A stretch of 64,000 nucleotides of DNA from Pinus tabuliformis. Taxonomy: Eukaryota; Streptophyta; Pinopsida; Pinales; Pinaceae. The position numbers and the translations under genes are program-made. Every line of letters starts with the position of its first letter. Within the stretch, counting starts at the first letter, position 1. The DNA is taken from NCBI GenBank assembly GCA_031772625.1, contig CM062814.1:826716757-826780756 (forward strand), in the 5' to 3' direction. The notes under the pieces were generated by a model. That model ran no database searches. It had not been told where the DNA came from and worked only from the letters and a program-made list of their open reading frames with translations. Positions 21,640 through 33,339 of the stretch are shown here, one piece after another.

Positions 21640-24600
21640 GGAACCTGAAGATCCAGAGGAGGAGGAGCGTCTCTTCCACTCTCAGATGTGGGTAAAGGGC
21701 TCCCCGCTACAGTTCATTGTCGACAGTGGGAGCCAAAAGAACCTCATTTCGGTAGAGGTCGTGAAGCGGTTGGGCTTACCGAGCACAACACATCCACAAC
21801 CATACACCATTGGGTGGCTTCACCAAGGATAGGATCTTCATGTGAGCCAGCAGTGTCGCGTTCCCTACAACATCAAGCCCTTCACGGATGAGGTATTGTA
21901 TGATGTTGCTCCCTTTGAAGTTTGTGATGTATTATTAGGACAACCATACTTGTGGAAGTGACATGCTGTGTATGAATCAAAGCCCCACGCTGCTATTGTT
22001 ACGTTGGGAAATAAGTTGTACAGGATACCGGAGGTAGCACCGCCTACCGCCATCTCTTTGATTACTGCAAAACAATGCAGTAAGCTCGTTTCCAAAACCG
22101 GGAAATTTGTTTTCCTGATGATATGCCCTCAAGGAAAGAAGAAGACAGTGGCCACGACCTCCAGACAGGGCCCCTCCGCACGACAACTACAGATGGACAA
22201 GGTCGTGGAGGAGTACGAGGACATCTTCACCTCCCCCGCAGGGGTTCCTCTGCACTATCAGGTCAAGCACTCCATCGATCTGACCCCAGGTGCGTCGCTG
22301 CCCAATGGACCAATCTATTGGCGCTCCGTTCTGGAGAATGATGAAATCAAGAGGCAGATTCAGGAGCTGCTGCAAAAAGGTCACATCCGTCTGAGTTCAT
22401 CGCCCTGTGGGAGCTCGATCGTGTTGGTACAGAAGAAGGATGCTACTTGGAGACTCTGTATTGACTATCGGGTGTTGAACAAGGTCACTGTCGGTAATAG
22501 GTACCTGATCCCACGAATTGATGACCTCTTGGACCAACTGAAGGGGGTGAAATATTTCAGCAAGATCGATTTGAAGTCAGGATATCACCAAGTACCAATC
22601 GAACCCTCCGATGTGTGGAAGACTGCCTTCAAAGCCAAGGAGGGCCTTTTCGAATGGTTGGTTATGCCTTTTGGATTGACGAATGCTCCTGCAACCTTCA
22701 TGAGGCTAATGGATGGCATCTTGCGGCCATTCACCAACTCATTTGTAGTGGTATGCTTGGATGACATCCTGATCTTTAGCCAGAGTTGGGAGGAACACCT
22801 CCACCACATCTGACAGGTTCTCGAAACACTGCGGCAACACAAGTTATGTGCCAATTTGGAGAAATGCACTTTTGGCATGACCCAGGTTCAGTATCTAGGA
22901 TACATTATTGATGAACAGGGGGTGCATGTCGATCCAGCCAAGATCCGAGTCATTCGAGATTGGCCATCTCCAACCACTCTGACAGAGCTCCACAGCTTTC
23001 TAAGTCTTGCCAATTTCTATTGCAGGTTCGTGTTGGGATTTTCTCATATCACTTGGCCCTTGAGTCAAGTCACTAAGGGAGGAGCGAAAGAAAAATTCTT
23101 TTGGTCTGAATCTCAATAGAAGACATTCACAGAGTTGAAATATTGCCTCTGCATGGCACCGGTGCTCGCATTACCAGACTTGCAACAACCATTTGAGGTC
23201 GAGACAGATGCCTCTGACTATGCTATTGGGGCAGTCCTTACTCAACACGGGCATCCAATGGCATATCACAGTGAGACACTTTCAGACACAGTCTGGAAGT
23301 ATCCCACTTATGACAAAGAGATGTATTCCATTGTGCAGGCCTACTGACAATGGAAGCATTGCATTTTGGGGAAGGAAACGGTCATCCACATAGACCATCG
23401 ACCCCTGCAGTTCATACAGACCCAAGGGAAATTGCAGAATGATCGCCATCAGAAGTGGTCCACATACCTGCAACAGTTCCATTTGAATATCAAGTATAAG
23501 AAGGGTATCACCAATAATGTTGCAGATTGCCTCAGTCGACCACCGATCATGGCGTTAACCACTGTGCTCAACTCTTCTGGGCACGAGACTTCTTATTGGT
23601 TACTTCTCTACAAAAGCGACCCAGAATTCGGCCACACATACCTGACACTCTTGGAGGGTTAACATGTTCTAGATTTTCACCTCCAGGATGCCCTGTTATG
23701 CCACCTGGGTCACCTTTGTGTTCCTTCAAGCGAGCGTGCTAAGATGATTTGGGAAGCACACTACAGTCGGGCTGCTGGACATTTCGGGGTCGAGAAAACG
23801 GTGGCAGTACTGCAGAAGTATTTCTATTGGCCGAATCTTCAATAGGATGTCGGGAATTACATTAGATCATGCACTGCCTGTGCCATTGCCAAACCGACCA
23901 TCAAGAAGCAAGGCCTCTATACCCCGCTGCCTATGCCTAGTCGACCTTGGTAATCCATCTCCATGGATTACATGTCAGGCCTTCCTTCCACTAAGCATGG
24001 AAACGACTGCGTTTTTGTGGTCGTCGACAGGTTCTCGAAGATGGTGGTTATGGCTGCCTGCAAGAAGAATATCACAGCAGAAGCCACTGCTAAACTCTTC
24101 TTTGAACGAGTGTGGGTACACTTTGGGATCCCACAGTGTATCATCTCAGATCGGGACAGCAGGTTCCTCAGTACATTTTGGTCCAGTCTCTGGTCGATGC
24201 TCAACACCAAACTCACGAAGTCCACAACCTTCCATCCTCGAACTAATGGCCAGACAGAGGTTGTCAACAGGATGATCGTACACATTCTGCACATGTACAA
24301 CTCAAAGCATCCACGCACATGGGACAAGAGCCTCCCCTATGTTCAGCACAGCTACAACCGGGCTCTCCACGGCTCGACTGGCCACAACCCTTTTCAGGTG
24401 GGCTTGGGATTCTAGCCACTATGTCCCATTGATGTGGCCATGCCATTTGCAGCTATTCACGCAGATTCGGCTCATGTCCAGTCCCAAACAGATAAGGCAA
24501 ACAACTTCATTGAACACATCCAACATATTCGCCAGCAGGTCCATGACATTTTGGAGAAATCAAATGCTAAGTACAAGCAGCGACATGATCAACATCGGGT

Positions 24601-24990
24601 GCCACACAAGTTTCAGGTGGGCGATAAAGTCTGGTTGCATTTGCAAAAGAAACGCCTTACTGGAGCCTATTGGAAACTCATACCACTCCGATATGGTCCT
24701 TACACCATTACCAAGGCTGTGGGAGACAATGCATTTGAGCTCAGTGTTCCCCCATTCCTTGGCCTGCACCCAGTGTTCAATGTGGACCGTCTTCGGCCAT
24801 ACTTTCCACCATTACTAGACACATCCGACATTGCAGAACAGCTCACACCTACAGAGTTAAATCCAGATTGCATGGAACAAGCTGCAACTGATCGGATCAT
24901 GGACAGACAGATCAAACACACTTGCCAACAGAATATCCAATTGTATCGAGTTGTCAGAGCAGGCCAACTCCTTCACCAGGGCAAGTGGCT
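21640..24990 (+). pseudogene. Ty3 pol remnants: protease, RT, RNase H, integrase
   Basis: Fossil pol region with several breaks. In order: protease FIVDSGSQKNLIS (about 21710-21760); reverse transcriptase with [24 protein letters not shown] and VCLDDILIF (22200-22800); connection and RNase H with ETDASDYAIGAVL and IHIDHRPLQF (22850-23560); integrase with HFGIPQCIISDRDSRF and FHPRTNGQTEVVNR (23960-24415); and a C-terminal part with VGDKVWLHLQ and LHPVFNVDRLRPY (24600-24800). The end may be a chromodomain-like tail, which would make it a chromovirus; that is tentative. The 1-kb hAT at 24997 interrupts the end. Confidence 0.88.
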
Positions 24991-24996
24991 CACCAG

Positions 24997-25997
24997 CTAA
25001 GTTGCACGAAACGGGGAAACGGAAACGAGTTTCCGAAACGGGAAGCGAAACGAAACGCGACCTCCCCAAATTTTGGAAACGGGGAAACGCGAATATATAT
25101 AATAATATATATAATAATATATATATATATATATTAGGAATTTAAGAAATATGTGCAATCATAAAGCATATATGATACATTCTAATTTATTACATTATGA
25201 TAAAATTGTCAATTGTCAATGCATAGACTATAAGTATCTAAATTTACATCACATTTACTCATGAATAATCACATAATGAAAATAGAAATATCCAAAATCA
25301 GCCACGAGAAATTTCTAATTTTTTGTCTCGTGGTTGATTGGGAGTCTCCTCCTACATAGTCGAATGACCTTAGTGCTCTTGATTAAATACAAGTTTCATA
25401 CCCTAGTACCCTACATTCTCTTGATTATTGGGAGTCTCCCCTGCATAGAGGGCTTTGTTCTCTCGATTAAATACAAGTTCCATACCCTAGTACATGATAA
25501 AATCCAATGGAAACATTGAAATCCCCCCAATCTTGAAATCCTGAAAAACAGATAAGTCTGCTGGATTTTGAGTAAGATCTAAAATTCTACTTTCTCCATA
25601 TGAAATCCAATGACGGCGAAACCACTCTCAAACATCCTGAGTCATTTCATGGTAATGTTAAAAATTTAAGTAAAAGGATGAAAATGAAAAATAAAGGAGA
25701 ATATCACTTTTACTTTAAGAATTTAACATTACCATGAACTGCATATCAACACTAGGGCAAACAAATGTAAGAGATCTACATTAGAAAAAAAAAAATTTAA
25801 AAACAAATGTTTTTTTGGGGGAAACGTGGCCCGTACGGCCTGGAAACGCGTTTCCAGCCGTACGGCCACGTTTCCGTTTCGGGAAACGTGGCCGTACGGC
25901 CGGAAACGCGTTTCCAGGCCGTACGGTACGGGGAAACGCGTTTCGTTTCGTTTCCCCTGGAGAAACGCCCCCTAGGGCCACGTTTCCTGCAACTTAG
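24997..25997. mobile_element. Non-autonomous hAT element, 1.0 kb
   Basis: Perfect 8-bp target duplication CTCACCAG (24989-24996, 25998-26005). The terminal inverted repeats are CTAAGTTGCACGAAACG on the left and CTAAGTTGCAGGAAACG read inward from the right. Subterminal GGAAACG/CGTTTCC arrays lie at 25006-25090 and 25817-25990, and a TA-rich microsatellite at about 25093-25134. There is no coding capacity. An internal direct duplication of about 90 bp is built on GGGAGTCTCC, then GATTAAATACAAGTT and CATACCCTAGTAC (25340-25495). Confidence 0.9.
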
Positions 25998-26086
25998 CTC
26001 ACCAGGGACCAAGTTTAGCAGAAGTTTCCTCATCTCATGGAGGAACTCAACACAATGGGGACCATTGCTTCCTACGGGGGGAGGAA

Positions 26087-26666
26087 TGATCCAGGTGGAT
26101 ATTGGTGGCCACCTGCCAAGTCCACTTGGACCCCCACCATTGTTTGTTTCAGCTTTTCTGTTTCCTTAATTATAGCACAATTTACTATTTTTAGTAGTTT
26201 TTCGGGTCCTGAATTTCCGGAGTCGTTTTGAGGCCCTAAACGACGTTTTTTGGGAAAACTGGGAGCAACATGGGTCCAAGGACCCATGTTTCTCTTCCTA
26301 AAGTTGTAGTTCTCGGATAGATCTTAATAACGAGATACTGTGCGTGTCAAATGGAGATCGTATGCCAAAGTTACAACACCGGGAAGTTGATGTACCAATT
26401 TACCCTAACGGGGCCCATAGTTTGGCGTTTTATCTTCTAGGGTTAGATTTTTGGATGTTTAGGGTTTTCCATTGTTTCTCAACAATAAATAGGCCTTCGA
26501 GCCTCATTGTAACACAGTATAGAGGCATGTAGCTGCCACATCTCTTCTCAGAGATAAGGTACCATCGCCCCAGTTGGTTTATTTCCATTGCTGTTTGTAA
26601 GCATATTTTAGTATTTTACATTAATGAAATGAAGTATTATTTCCGCTGCATCTCTGTGTTTAAACA
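26087..26666 (+). repeat. 3' LTR of the Ty3 fossil
   Basis: About 580 bp, from TGATCCAGGTGG to GTGTTTAAACA, preceded by a purine tract (GGGGGGAGGAA). It contains the LTR body that corresponds to 17543-17610 plus 21419-21639, without the hAT. Confidence 0.75.
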
Positions 26667-26667
26667 G

Positions 26668-26930
26668 GACGCACACAATATTTCGTTAGAAAGATCTATC
26701 CGAGAACTACAACTTTGAGAAGAGCAACATGGGTCCATGGACCCATGTTGCTCCCAGTTTTCCCGAAAAACATCGTTTAGGGCCTCAAAACGGCTCTGGA
26801 AGTTCAGGACCCGAAAAAATTGCTAAAAATAGTAAACTGTGCTACAATTAAGGAAACTAAAAAGCTGAAACAAACAATGGTGGGGGTCCAAGTGGACTTG
26901 GCAGGTGGCCACCAATATCCACCTGGATCA
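26668..26930 (-). repeat. Inverted partial LTR forming the right edge of the Ty3
   Basis: The reverse complement of the first 263 bp or so of the LTR, ending precisely at CCTGGATCA (the LTR start read backwards). It lies one base from the end of the 3' LTR and is followed by AGGTG. Confidence 0.8.
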
Positions 26931-29239
26931 AGGTGACATCATGCAAGTGCTTGATCCAGATGCATTGGGACTCCATAGATGTTTCGCCATCAGGTCCCAG
27001 GAGAGGTGGATACAACTTGAGCATGAGGGGCAAACTGTCATGATCAGAGTTGAGCAACGACAACATAGTGGAACCCTTTCTAGGCTAGCGTGGGATTCGG
27101 GCATCATAAGACTTGGTAGTACAACTACTCTTGGGAATGAGCTGATTTCTACAGGGGAAGATCATTCAAATCTTCCATTGGGCTTTGGTGGCTCGCTGAT
27201 GGCATGTGGGACTTCATTAGCATGGCAAGTGGGCTAGCAGGATGATATCAGGAGAAGCTCGCGTGCGTGAGACGCTATGTCTGTAGGGATTGGATGGTAT
27301 CTTTGAGAGTATACTCTTGGAGTGCATGGGATGGCCTACATGGTAGGACAATTTCACCAAGAGTTGGGCATAGTGCTACATTATCATGATCCCCTACTCA
27401 TTGATGTTATATAGGGGACTTCTGATACTTATACTGGGCAAGATAGTGAGTGGAGTGAGGGGAGCTTCAGGTGGGACCGGATGACTTGGGATCCTGGCAT
27501 TGAGGGATTCTTTCATGTTAGGACAATGTAAAGGTCAGGGACGAATTAGTGGCGCATTTGGGACCCTGACACATTTTTGCAGTGACAATGGGGTGCAACA
27601 ACTAGAGAGAGCATTGTTTGGTAGTTTCTTGAGGAAAAACAACGTTTTGGCAGGGAAGACTGTGATATTCCCACTTAGCAATATTGCTAACGGAAATATC
27701 AATCTTGCCCAATTTTGTCTTATTTCATGTTTGCACTTAGGAGATGTCGGTTCAAAAATCCCACATGAATTTTGGGATTAAATGGGGGCCTAAACATTAG
27801 GAAGGAAGGGAAATATTGCGGCTCTAGTGGAGCCTGGAGGCTAACCCATGGAGAATTACAACCCACATCTGGAAGACACTCTCATTGGAGTGAAGTTGGT
27901 GGTGAAAGTCGAGCTGAGCCCACATGGGAATCTTGGAGGCTCTTTGATAAATAGAGTAAGAGACACTCATTCTAGGCATTCATTTATTTATTCAGAAATT
28001 GTGTCTTTGACATAGTACGCTTGGGCTGAAGCCCAGTCTGCAGCGCTATTTAGCACATGAATGTCTCTGAGTGGAGATCTCAACCCTTGGTTCGGTGGAC
28101 TTCGAGTGCCAGCCCAAGGAGGGAGTCCTACCTATATCAGTTCATACCAGCAACAGGGAGTGCGAGTTTGTGGAGAGAATTGGTAGCGACAATACAGGGA
28201 CTGCGCAACTCTTAGAGGAGGCACGCTTGGAGGCTGTGGAGTGAAGGGAGTTAGGGGCTGAAACTTGAGGTGGATTTCGAGAAAGTGTTGTGGGGGCTTT
28301 TCCAACATTTTGGCAAAGAAACAAACGTAACATTTGCTACAGGTTATGTCTTCTGCTTGTGGAGGAGGGCCAAGCATTTGGGGGTCAATTTTGGAGCGTC
28401 AAAACTAGGACAAACCCTTTCTGGGTTTTTTTGGGTTTATTAAGGAGAGGCCAAGATTAATTTGGTAGAATTTTCTGGGCAGATTTGAGGGGTCAAATAG
28501 GGGCCCCAACTCAGCCAACAACTAGAGGAGCTAGGGGAAAATTGGGCCGAAATTCCAAGGTCAACATTTGGCCAATTCCTTCATGGGTTTTTGTGGGTTA
28601 TTGGTGGAGAGTCTGGGGTTAATTTTCTGGAATTTCCTGAGCATCTGAGGAGGCCCTAACAACAGTTCTTTGCAGCCAGCAAGATATTTTCTAGCCTTCT
28701 AGGTAGTTTTAGTGTAGAGCCAGAAGAGAGCAACAACAGATTTGAGAGGGATTTCTTATTGTTCATTTGGGCTTAGCTAGCTTGCCTTGAACAAGACCAG
28801 GTGCACTATTTCCAACACCACATTGTACCCTCTTATTTATTAATACAATGGTTTAGATCAACACAGTTCGTGGAGATTTCCGGTGTTTAAATGTGCTGTA
28901 AATTTTTTCACGTGTTTCTGTTATGTTTGCTTTGTTTAACATTGTATATTTCCATTAGGAATATTACAAAATTCTTCCTAATTCCCTAGCGCAAATGTGG
29001 CAAGAATTCCTTCCTTCAATCTTGCATATAGGCTTCTCCTCACACACTCTCCTTGCTAGAAGTCTCTGCTCACACAACCTTGTGCAAAAAATAATCCAAT
29101 TTTGTGCCTTCGTCCTCCTTATAAGCAATTCACATCAACTAAATCTGGCAAGTTTATTTTGGGAACTCAGACTTGTGCTTGCCAAGTTAACTGAGTCGAA
29201 CTTACTCATGTGACTTGTCCTCAACCAGAAACTGAAGCT
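26931..29239. other. Unassigned sequence, possibly an old retroelement
   Basis: An open stretch at 26931-27237 (plus) and one at 27500-27781 (plus) match no family I recognise. WDPGI-like words and a purine-rich tract (AGGAAGGGAA near 27800) hint at an old LTR element. The segment around 28740-28960 has an LTR-like character (TTATTAATACAATGG). No confident assignment. Confidence 0.3.
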
Positions 29240-29244
29240 CACTT

Positions 29245-29565
29245 TGTAACGACCAAAAGTCGTATACGTAGCAGAAATATTTAAAATACTTAGTAAACAA
29301 AGACATACATCGTAGGACAATAATTGTAATTGTATATTGAATAAAAAAATTGATGTAGGATGAGTACAAATGAGAATGAGGGTCCTGTATATATAGCCAG
29401 GTAAGTACCCTTTCACAAACATGCATGTCTCTAAGACATGCCTTTTCATTATTAACTAACTAACCATTAGTTTAATTTACTTTTATTTATTATTATATTT
29501 ATATTATTATGATTATTATTTATTATCTATTTTTATTTATTTTTACATAATTTATGTTCATAACA
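29245..29565 (-). repeat. 3' LTR of element B
   Basis: 321 bp, TGTTATGAAC to GGTCGTTACA on the element's strand, matching 33340-33660 at about 95 percent by eye. Confidence 0.88.
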
Positions 29566-29598
29566 TTGCCTTCTCCTTCAAAAAGCTTTGTCCTCAAA

Positions 29599-31090
29599 GC
29601 TTATTGATGAAGAATCAGATCTCTTCTATTGTTTAGAATATCTTCTTGTTTTGAGCTTTTATCTTTGTTGATACAAGATGATATGATGTTCTGAGCGATA
29701 GACAGAATTGTCGTACTGAAAACAGATTGGACCATCCTAGATTAATCTTTTGGGGAATCTTTTGATCCTTGGAGATGTGTGGTGAATAGTTATTGTATGA
29801 CTGGATTGAGCTCACTTCAATATTCTTCGAAACATAAGTTTGTTTATGTTCTGCGTGATATAGATTTGTAGATTGATTAAGGTGTCTACTCTTGTGATTC
29901 GGATGTAGATAAGGAATTTTTCTTGTTTGAACTTCCTTAAACGTTTTTATGGCAGTTTCCTGATTTCCATCAGGCATTGTTGTTGTTGAATTAACTACTG
30001 AATCCTTATTTGGTGTCTCCTCTATTTGAACGACAACCTTTGAGTACGTTTTTACTTCAATAGGGTTTGAATTTGCCTGAACTACGAGATTAGTGATATT
30101 GATGTTTGTTTCTTCAGTTTGGATTGTTACATCAAGAGATTTTGATGCTTCCTTTGCGACAAGTTCTTTGAACCTATTCGTCAATGATTTGTTTTCGTCC
30201 TAAAGTTTTTTAATCTGTTTGAGCAGATTTTGATTATGATTTTTGAGATGTAAGCATTCCACATTCTCTGAGTCAACTTTATTTTGGCCTTCACGCTTCT
30301 TGTCTTTTTAAACACTTGATTTGTTCTACTAATGTTTGGTTAAGGCTTATTGATGAAGAATGAGATTTCTTCTATTGTTTAGAATATCTTCTTGTTCTGA
30401 GCTTTTATCTTTGTTGATACAAGATGATATGATGTTCTGAGCGATAGACAAAATTGTCGTACTGAAAACAGATCGGACCATCCTAGACTAATCTTTTGGG
30501 GAATCTTTTGATCCTTGGAGATGTGTGGTGAATAGTTATTGTATGACCGGATTGAGCTCAATTCAATATTCTTCGAAACATAAGTTTGTTTATGTTCTGC
30601 GTGATATAGATTTGTAGATTGATTAAGGTGGCTACTCTTGTGATTCGAATGTAGATAAGGAATTTTTCTTGTTTGAACTTCCTTAAACATTTTTATGGCA
30701 GCTTCTTGATTTCCATCAGGGATTATTGTTGTTGAATTAACTACTGAATCCTTATTTGGTGTCTCCTCTATTTGAACGACAACCTTTGAGTACGTTTTTA
30801 CTTCAATAGGGTTTGAATTTCACTGAACTACGAGATTAGTGGTATTGATGTTTGTTTCTTCAGTTTGGATTGTTACATCAGGAGATTTTGATGCTTCCTT
30901 TGCGACAAGTTCTTTGAACCTATTCGTCAATGATTTGTTTTCGTCCTTAAGTTTTTTAGTCTGTTTGAACAGATTTTGATTATGACTTTTGAGATGTAAG
31001 CATTCCTCATTCTCTGAGTCAACTTTATTTTGGCCTTCACGCTTCTTGTCTTTTAAACACTTGATTTGTTCTACTAATGTTTGGTTAAGG
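29599..31090 (-). repeat. 746-bp tandem duplication inside element B
   Basis: Units 29599-30344 and 30345-31090 are near-identical. Each starts GCTTATTGATGAAGAATSAG and ends in GTTTGGTTAAG on the plus strand. The unit carries the C-terminal half of the element's coiled-coil protein. Confidence 0.85.
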
Positions 31091-31431
31091 TTCTTTAAAC
31101 ATACATTTTCTTCTTCTTGTTCTAATAAAAGCTCCTTGAGTTCCTTCTTTGATGCTTTAGCTTTCTTGACTTGTTCGAGTAGTTTTTCTTGGTGAACTCT
31201 AGGGCACAAAATTTCTTTGTCTTTGCTACAAATGACTTCTTCAAGCTCTTTTTGCTTCTTTGATATCGTTTTTTCGTTATCTTGAAACATCAAGTCTGAC
31301 ATGTCCTTAAGGTCTTTTAATGAAGATTTTATTGATTTTGATTTACTTGTTATGTCTCGAAACATGACCATCTTCCCTTTATAAAGAAACGTCAAAACTT
31401 CTTTTTCTATGTTTAACATGAACGTACCCAA
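29633..31431 (-). pseudogene. Coiled-coil protein frames of non-autonomous LTR element B
   Basis: Open stretches at 30820-31431 (203 codons), 30379-30690 and 29633-30184. The first is a long Lys/Glu/Leu heptad coiled coil (KELEEV, LLEQVKKAKASKKEL, LEQEEENVCLKNLN, LKDENKSL). The downstream parts, present twice because of the tandem duplication, have conserved NQSTNLYHAEHKQTYV and DLFSVRQFCLSLRTSYH segments. No polymerase, integrase or zinc knuckle is seen. A structural, gag-like role is possible but unproven. Fossil, few breaks. Confidence 0.65.
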
Positions 31432-31440
31432 CTCCTTAAA

Positions 31441-31779
31441 CTAGGGTTGATCGAGTATGATGTCAGCGTTTTTATTCGTTTTTACAACATGAAATTGAGA
31501 TATGTAGTCATAATGACTTATTGTCACTTGTAGATCACTAATTTTATACTCGTTTTGGTCAAAAATATTTTTTTTTACACCAATGCGTAGCTCTGGAATT
31601 AATAGTTGATTTGCTAAGTTGATGTTGATATAATTTTTATCATTGCTTGGGTTGATGGCGACATTAACTTCTGTTCTTTGGATACTTCCTTTTAATGTAA
31701 CTACTCTGTGATCTGTAACTGAAAGACCATTATAGGAAAACTTTTCTTCCTTCGTCATTTTAGAATTGAGCTCCATCAT
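31441..31779 (-). pseudogene. Possible retropepsin-like domain of element B
   Basis: A frame of 112 codons upstream of the coiled coil. The spacing of its hydrophobic blocks (VNVAINPSNDKNYIN, LANQL, then ADIILDQP) resembles the gag-aspartyl-protease family of plant Ty3 elements, including a typical terminal I(I/L)L-x-x-P segment. The resemblance is weak, and a non-enzymatic protein is equally possible. Fossil. Confidence 0.4.
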
Positions 31780-31881
31780 TTTTTTTCAATGATTGATCCC
31801 ATTTGTTTTGTTGAGATGACTTAAGGTATTATATTTAAAGTTCCTTTGGACTTTGTACTTCAAACCTCCTTTAAAAGTGCC

Positions 31882-31939
<58 letters not shown>

Positions 31940-33326
31940 CTTCAAAACTCTTTTAATCCAAATTCCTATTATCCTTAATATTTCAAAACTCCCTTGTATT
32001 CTTTTTATATAATTCTACTTACGCTTTTTTTCCTTTTTGTATTTTAAAAAGAATATTTAAATATTGTTTCAATTGACTTCTTTTAAATATCTTATTGTTC
32101 TTTGTATTTATTTTTTAAATTTCATATAACTCGTTAAACTTTAATTCAACTTCACTTTAACATAAACTCTTAACTCTTAAATGATATTTTCTCCTTATGT
32201 AACCTTTCATAATAATACCTGCTTTGTACTTATATATATTTTCAATAATTTTATGACTTGAACTTTTCTTTAAATACCCCTTTATAATATAATACTTCTC
32301 TTTATATATCTTTTATTTATAATATTTTTTTTCTTTTTGAAAATTTACAACTCTAGTGAAATGTGGCTATTCACCTTTGGCGTATATTATAAAATATATA
32401 TTCACTTATGTACTTTTGACTCGGTTAATGTTCTCCACATAAAAAGTAAAACTTACCATTCACATAAAGAGATTTTGTTTTCCTTTTGTTTTTCTTTTAC
32501 TTTTAAAATACCATGGGCAATTACCATGGGTTGGTTTCTAAAACCTCTGTTAACTTTTTCCTCATAAAAAGTAAAACTTACCATTCACATAAAGAGATTT
32601 TGTATTCCTTTTGCTTTTCTTTTACTCTTAAAATACCATGGACAATTACCATGGGTTGGTTTCTAAAACCTCCGTTAACTTTTTCCTCATAAAAAGTAAA
32701 ACTTACCATTCACATAAAGAGATTTTGTATTCCTTTTGTTTTTTTCTTTTGTTTTTTACTTTTAAAATACCATGGGCAATTACCATGGGTTGGTTTCTAA
32801 AACCTTCGTTAACGTTTTCCACATAAAAAGTAAAACTTACCATTCACATAAAGAGATTTTGTATTCCTTTTGTTTTTTACTTTTAAAATACCATGGGCAA
32901 TTACCATGGGTTTCTAAAACCACAGGCTTGTCAACCACTTAATGAAGAATCAAGATAATATTATTTACTCTTCTTTCTCTTACGTATAGTTTTAAATATA
33001 TTTGGAAAGATTTCCTCTTAACTTTATCATGCACTTTTTATCAATAATGTAGAAACTTTTTATATATATGAATGTTCTCCTTCAAAATTTACATCGGACT
33101 ATATTTATTTTTATTTTTTTAATATTTATATGTACTTCTTTTAATTTTATTTTTTCTTTGACTATCGTAATTTTTCCTGCTCTTTTTTGTTTTTTTTAAT
33201 GGCCAAAGCCTTGAATGGCGAAACCGGTCGAATGGAGAATCTCCAAGACTAGTGTAGCGAAATGCTGAAATCACGACGACAACAAGGTTGATGATAGGTT
33301 AATGGCTAAAGGCCCAATCAGATGTA
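31780..33326 (-). other. AT-rich leader of element B with (TA)n tract
   Basis: The leader between primer-binding site and first frame, without coding. It includes a (TA)n run at about 31888-31936 and the tandem array at 32435-32940. Confidence 0.6.
32435..32940 (-). repeat. Four-copy tandem repeat (125-134 bp unit) in the leader of B
   Basis: Units begin near 32439, 32564, 32689 and 32823 with ATAAAAAGTAAAACTTACC. Each contains a palindromic core (CCATGGGCAATTACCATGG). Copy A has a single unit of this sequence at about 3955-4065, so the array arose in B or its line. Confidence 0.85.
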
Positions 33327-33339
33327 GCTCTGATACCAA

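Larger units (their letters stand above)
17543..26930 (+). mobile_element. Ty3 LTR retrotransposon fossil with inverted right end
   Basis: A Ty3-type element with LTR start TGATCCAGGTGG at 17543, pol remnants at about 21640-24990, and a 3' LTR at 26087-26666. Immediately after that, an inverted partial LTR (26668-26930) ends exactly at the LTR start. AGGTG flanks both outer edges (17538-17542, 26931-26935), as if the whole, including the inverted piece, integrated as one unit. Two hAT elements are inserted in it (17611-21418, 24997-25997). It is broken, with many breaks, and part of the 5' LTR and gag region is absent. It predates the two hAT insertions. Confidence 0.75.

Noticed and set aside
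26905-27237. Plus-strand frame of 110 codons as a host gene
   Set aside because: Its start lies within the inverted LTR and no family was recognised; kept only as an unassigned stretch.
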